Source: Polymorphospora lycopeni (lineage in GTDB: Bacteria > Actinomycetota > Actinomycetes > Mycobacteriales > Micromonosporaceae). From it: DNA of 64,000 bases. How positions within the stretch are numbered: the first letter of the stretch is position 1; the number at the start of each line of letters is the position of its first letter. The stretch is from positions 53,922-117,921 of the forward strand of contig NZ_JBCGDC010000006.1 of NCBI RefSeq assembly GCF_042237075.1. Reading direction: 5' to 3'. The position numbers and the translations under genes were made by a program. Shown here in pieces: positions 60,749 through 64,000 of the stretch. The notes under the pieces were generated by a model, which saw only the letters and a program-made list of their open reading frames with translations, was not told the DNA's origin and did no database searches.

Positions 60749-60777
60749 TTACCCCTCCCGAGCGGACGGACGATGCC

Positions 60778-61685
60778 ATGTCGATCAACCCGGGTGCCGC
60801 GTCGATCAATCCCGGCGCCGCCGAGTTCCCCCACCGGCAGATATCGGCCCATCTGCGAGCCCAGATCAGGCGCGGCGACTGGGCGCCCGGCGAGCGACTA
60901 CCGTCGATCCCGGCCATCGCCGAGACGTTCGGGGTCGCCAAGCAGACCGTCCAGCGCGCCATCGACCAGCTCCGGGTCGAAGGCATCCTGATCACCAAGC
61001 CCGGCTCGGGGACGTACGTCCGCGGCACCCGGCGCCGGCTCAACCGCCTCTCCCGGGGCCGCTACGGCGGGCACCGCGGCTACCACGCCGACCTGGCGGC
61101 CCGCTACCGGCAGCAGCTCACCGAGGTCGGCCGGGCCCCCGCCCCGCCCGAGGTGGGCGCCGCGGNNNNNNNNNNNNNNNNNNNNNNNNNNNNNNNNNNN
61201 NNNNNNNNNNNNNNNNNNNNNNNNNNNNNNNNNNNNNNNNNNNNNNNNNNNNNNNNNNNNNNNNNNNNNNCGACGGCACCGAACTGCTCGTCCGGCGGCA
61301 CATCGTGCGTACCGACGACGTGCCGGTCGAGGTCGGCGCGTCCTGGTTCCGGCCGGACGACGCCAACGGCACCTCACTGGAGCGCAGGGAGGCGTTCGGC
61401 CGCCCGCTCTACCAGGAGGCCGAGGAGGAGATCGGCCGGCGGTACGCCTCGGCCACCGACCAGATCACCGCCCGGCAGCCGAGCCGGGAGGAGGCCGAAC
61501 TCCTCCAGATCCGGCCCGACACACCCGTCCTGCACCTGCTGCACGTCGCGTACGACGCGAACCGGCGGCCGATCGAGGTGGCCCAGGCGACCTGGCCGGG
61601 CCCGATGACCACCCTCACCGAGGAGTACGCCATCCCCGGCCCGGCCGCCGACCCGGATCCGGACCCCGGCCTGGTCCTCGGCTGA
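60778..61685 (+). CDS. GntR-family regulator (UTRA type), interrupted by gap
   Basis: An N-terminal winged HTH (HRQISAHLRAQIRRGDWAPG, LPSIPAIAETFGVAKQTVQRAIDQLRVEGILITKPGSGTYV) precedes an effector-binding UTRA domain (LLVRRHIVRTDDVPVEVGASWF, RPLYQEAEEEIGRRYASATDQI and VLHLLHVAYDANRRPIEVAQATW). N fills 61166-61270, and the frames on its two sides differ (start frame 1, stop frame 0), so the gap length is not exact; nothing suggests a true frameshift. The N-terminus carries a tandem duplication of SINPGAA (two 24-bp copies at ~60781-60828); the homologous part begins at EFPHRQ. Confidence 0.85.
61166..61270. other. Assembly gap (105 N) inside the GntR gene
   Basis: Run of 105 undetermined bases; roughly the first part of the UTRA domain is missing. 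The adjacent reading frames are compatible only if the real gap length differs from 105 by a non-multiple of three. Confidence 0.95.
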
Positions 61686-61772
61686 CCCGGCCGCGCCGGC
61701 ACCGCCACCCGGCGCGCACCGCGCCTTCCCCGCGCCCGGGCCGGCCGGGTGGCCCCACCGGCCGGGCGTGGA

Positions 61773-63011
61773 TCAGAGCCGGATGCCGAGCAGCGCGTCC
61801 ACGGTCGTGGCCATCAGTGCCGGGGCGGCCGGGTCCGCGCCGGTTCCGGCGAGCGTCGCGTCGGCCCACGCGTCGACCACGGCCAGCGCGCCCGGCGTGT
61901 CGAGGTCGTCGGCGAGCCGGGCGCGTACGGCGGCCAGCAGCTCGGCACCGGACGGCCCGGCCGGCGCCGCGGCGGCCCGCCGCCACCGGTCCAGCCGCTC
62001 GACGGCGACCTTGAGCGAGTCGTCGGTCCACTGCCGGTCGCTGCGGTAGTGGTCGGCGATCAGGCCCAGCCGCAGCGCCATCGGGTCGACCCGGTCGGCC
62101 CGCAGCCGGGACACGAAGACCAGGTTGCCCTTCGACTTCGACATCTTCTCGCCGTCCAGGCCGATCATGCCGGCGTGTACGTAGTGGCCGGCGAACGGTG
62201 ACCGGCCGGTGAGCCGCTCGGCGTGCGCGGCCGAACACTCGTGGTGCGGGAAGATCAGGTCGTTGCCGCCGCCCTGGACGTCGACGGTGTCGCCGAGCAG
62301 GCCCAGCGCGATCACCGCGCACTCGATGTGCCAGCCGGGCCGGCCGGGGCCGAGCCCGTCGCCGGGCCAGGCCGGTTCGTCGGGGCGGGCCCCGCGCCAC
62401 AGCAGCGGGTCGAGCCGGTTGCGCTTGCCGGCCCGGTCGGGGTCGCCGCCGCGCTCGGCGAAGAGTTCGAGCATCTCCTCGCGGGAGAGGTTGGACTCGT
62501 AGCCGAATTCGGGGGCGGCCGAGATGTCGAAGTAGATGTCGCCGGTGCCGTCCTCGAGGCGGTAGGCGGACCCGTCGGCGAGCAGGACCGCGACCTTCTC
62601 CACGATCTTCGGGATCGACTCGACGGCGCCGACGTAGTGGGCCGGCGGGATCATCCGCAGCGCCTCCATGTCCTCGCGGAACAGGGCGGTCTCGCGCATC
62701 GCCAGCACGATCCAGTCCTCGCCGTCGCGGGTGGCGCGTTCCAGCAGCGGGTCGTCGATGTCGGTGACGTTCTGCACGTAGCGGACCTCGTGGCCGGCGT
62801 CGCGCCACATCCGCTGCACCAGGTCAAAGGTGATCATGGTGGCGGCGTGGCCGAGATGCGTCGCGTCGTACGGGGTGATTCCGCAGACGTACATGGTGGC
62901 GGCGCCGGTGGGGCGGGTCGGGAAGACCCCCCGGCGCGCCGAGTCGAACAACGCGAGCGGCTGCGCCGGCCCCGGCAGCCGCGGCACCTCGTGCCCCGTC
63001 CAAGAGTCCAT
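61773..63011 (-). CDS. mshC: Mycothiol ligase MshC
   Basis: The 412-residue enzyme ligates cysteine to GlcN-Ins using ATP, the third dedicated step of mycothiol synthesis. It is a cysteinyl-tRNA-synthetase homologue lacking the anticodon domain. Zinc ligands include Cys in MYVCGITPYDATHLGHAATM (which also carries the HxGH signature) and HIECAVIALG; GGNDLIFPHHECSAAHAE and the KMSKS loop EKMSKSKGNLVFV follow. ATG at 63011 has TACGCT 7 nt upstream, a leaderless start. Position next to PAC2 and the SCO1664-like gene is as in Streptomyces. Confidence 0.95.
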   Translation of the reverse strand: MDSWTGHEVPRLPGPAQPLALFDSARRGVFPTRPTGAATMYVCGITPYDATHLGHAATMITFDLVQRMWRDAGHEVRYVQNVTDIDDPLLERATRDGEDWIVLAMRETALFREDMEALRMIPPAHYVGAVESIPKIVEKVAVLLADGSAYRLEDGTGDIYFDISAAPEFGYESNLSREEMLELFAERGGDPDRAGKRNRLDPLLWRGARPDEPAWPGDGLGPGRPGWHIECAVIALGLLGDTVDVQGGGNDLIFPHHECSAAHAERLTGRSPFAGHYVHAGMIGLDGEKMSKSKGNLVFVSRLRADRVDPMALRLGLIADHYRSDRQWTDDSLKVAVERLDRWRRAAAAPAGPSGAELLAAVRARLADDLDTPGALAVVDAWADATLAGTGADPAAPALMATTVDALLGIRL

Positions 63012-63077
63012 GACCGCAAGCGTAACCAGCCCGACACCCCGCCGTTTCCCGGGCGGATGATCAAGCCGTCGGGATGC

Positions 63078-64000
63078 TCACATCGGCGGCCAGGGCACCG
63101 CCGGCCAGTCCTGCGGCGGCGGCGGAAACCGTCCGGTGTCCCGCAGCCGGCGTACCCGCTCGGCCGACCGGGCCACCTCGGAGATGGTCAGGTGCTCGGC
63201 GAGGTCGTCGGCGAGCTGCCCGGCGAGGGCCGTGGCGAGGCCGTCGAGCATCTCGGCCGCCTCGNTCGGCCGACCGGGCCACCTCGGAGATGGTCAGGTG
63301 CTCGGCGAGGTCGTCGGCGAGCTGCCCGGCGAGGGCCGTGGCGAGGCCGTCGAGCATCTCGGCCGCCTCGGCCGGCAGCCGCCGTCCGCTCCACCCCCAC
63401 AGCACCGTACGCAGCTTGTCCTCGACGTGGAACGAGATCCCGTGGTCGACTCCGTAGATCCGCCCGTCCGGCCCGGCCAGGATGTGCCCGCCCTTGCGGT
63501 CGGCGTTGTTGATGACCGCGTCGAGCACGGCGAGCCGGGCCAGCCGCGGGTCGTCGGCGTGCGCCAGCGCGTAGGCGTTGCCCTCGTCGTCGCGGGCGGC
63601 GGCGACCCGGAACCAGTCCGCCGGCAGCTCGAAGGTGGGCACGAAGCCGACCGGCGGGCTGCCGTCGGCCGGCTCGTCGATCCACAGCTGGCAGGCGCCC
63701 GGGCCGAGCGGGCCGTCCCGCAGCACCGTCGGCGGCACCAGGCCCCAGCCGGTGGCCCGGGAGACCAGGTAGGCGGCGACCTCGCGGCCGGCCAGGGTGC
63801 CGTCCGGGAAGTCCCACAGCGGCCGCTCCCCCCGGATCGGCTTGTAGACGCACCGGGCGGTGACGCCGTCGAGGGTCACGAAGCCGCGCAGGGTGGTGTT
63901 GGAGGCGTCGACCAGCCGGCCCTCCAGCTCGAACGCGCCGGCGCGCAGCAGCGGCAGCGCGTCGGCCTCGGCGAGCACCGCCGGGCCACCGGCCCCGGCG
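63078..64000 (-). CDS. SCO1664-like PI3/4-kinase-fold protein, broken by assembly join, cut by right edge
   Basis: The frame runs from the right edge (a GTG at 63978 could be the start) through FVTLDGVTARCVYKPIRGERPLWDFPDGTLAGREVAAYLVS, VLRDGPLGPGACQLWIDEP, VLDAVINNADRKGGHILAG and VDHGISFHVEDKLRTVLWGW, a kinase-like fold with NxDRKxGH and DHG metal-binding motifs. A 105-bp duplication plus N (63160-63370) shifts the frame. If one copy is removed the protein continues SAERVRRLRDTGRFPPPPQD and ends at TGA (63078-63080). The family is uncharacterised but conserved beside mshC. Confidence 0.82.
63160..63370. other. Assembly join: 105-bp duplication around one N
   Basis: 63160-63264 and 63266-63370 are identical, with N at 63265. 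Removing one copy and the N restores a continuous reading frame and a family-like C-terminus, so this is almost certainly an artefact of joining overlapping contigs. Confidence 0.9.

Larger units (their letters stand above)
59997..60777. other. Repeat-rich intergenic region, 781 bp
   Basis: No gene is convincing here. In order it holds a terminator, hairpin CGGGCCGA-cga-TCGGCCCG (60087-60105), a duplicated assembly join with one N (60351), the 61-bp palindromic element (60451-60511), a second long hairpin (60647-60689) and a small palindrome before the GntR gene. Confidence 0.6.

Noticed and set aside
63160..63370. SCO1664-like gene as a pseudogene
   Set aside because: The frame shift arises only from the 105-bp plus N duplication; removing it restores a normal C-terminus.

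Overview
The window is very GC-rich actinobacterial chromosome with frequent GTG starts. It carries a complete Pup-proteasome gene set, mycothiol biosynthesis (mshC), twin-arginine translocase genes, a PafBC pair and WYL/NarL/GntR regulators. Gene order (5'-3' exonuclease, helY, tatC, tatA, pafC, pafB, pafA, then prcA, prcB, pup, dop, arc/mpa, trmI, RecB-like nuclease, PAC2, mshC) resembles the Rv2090-Rv2130 region of Mycobacterium tuberculosis and the SCO1640-SCO1664 region of Streptomyces. The overall character suggests Micromonosporaceae; that family assignment is inference. No rRNA, tRNA, CRISPR array, transposase or prophage was seen.

Layout. 1-8.2 kb: a secreted protein cut by the left edge, a CGNR zinc-finger regulator, a DrrAB-type ABC exporter with a divergent WYL regulator, small membrane and hypothetical proteins, a Bcr/CflA-type exporter and an adenylate-kinase-like protein with altered catalytic residues. 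8.2-13.2 kb: transketolase, an aerolysin-like fragment, a MazF-type toxin-antitoxin pair and a DEAD-box RNA helicase. 13.4-18.6 kb: a carbohydrate ABC importer (lipoprotein, two permeases, ATPase) with a consensus Crp/GlxR site upstream, then a small XRE regulator/membrane protein pair. 18.8-29.9 kb: acyl-CoA dehydrogenase, aldo/keto reductase, exonuclease, MHYT sensor, HelY helicase, HAD phosphatase, GH15 enzyme and lipid kinase. 30-36.6 kb: tatC-tatA, a small coiled-coil protein, pafC-pafB, a DUF3866 protein and pafA. 36.7-39.7 kb: rmlA, rmlD and a rhamnosyltransferase-like gene lying inside the proteasome locus. 39.8-46.6 kb: prcA, prcB, pup, a broken ricin-B lectin gene, dop and arc. 46.8-50.9 kb: ferredoxin, DUF5998-like protein, trmI, site-2 protease and RecB-like nuclease. 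51-56.7 kb: a NarL-type two-component system and a MacB-type ABC transporter. 57-64 kb: HAD phosphatase, PAC2 protein, O-methyltransferase, GntR regulator, mshC and an SCO1664-like kinase-fold protein cut by the right edge.

How the genes work together. Dop deamidates Pup, PafA ligates it to substrate lysines, the ARC/Mpa ATPase unfolds pupylated proteins and PrcBA degrades them; PafBC is the DNA-damage transcription activator usually encoded beside them. RmlA, RmlD and the glycosyltransferase make and probably transfer dTDP-rhamnose for the envelope. MshC makes the mycothiol precursor. TatA/TatC export folded proteins, probably including the Tat-type sugar-binding lipoprotein seen here.

Main non-coding observations. 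About 18 starts carry a TANNNT -10 box 6-7 nt upstream of the start codon, the signature of leaderless transcripts. A 61-bp palindromic element occurs twice with compensatory stem changes. A 23-bp repeat supplies both the start of a response regulator and a 25-codon mini-ORF before it. Three assembly joins containing N are flanked by, or sit beside, direct sequence duplications that look artefactual, and a fourth gap lies inside the GntR gene.
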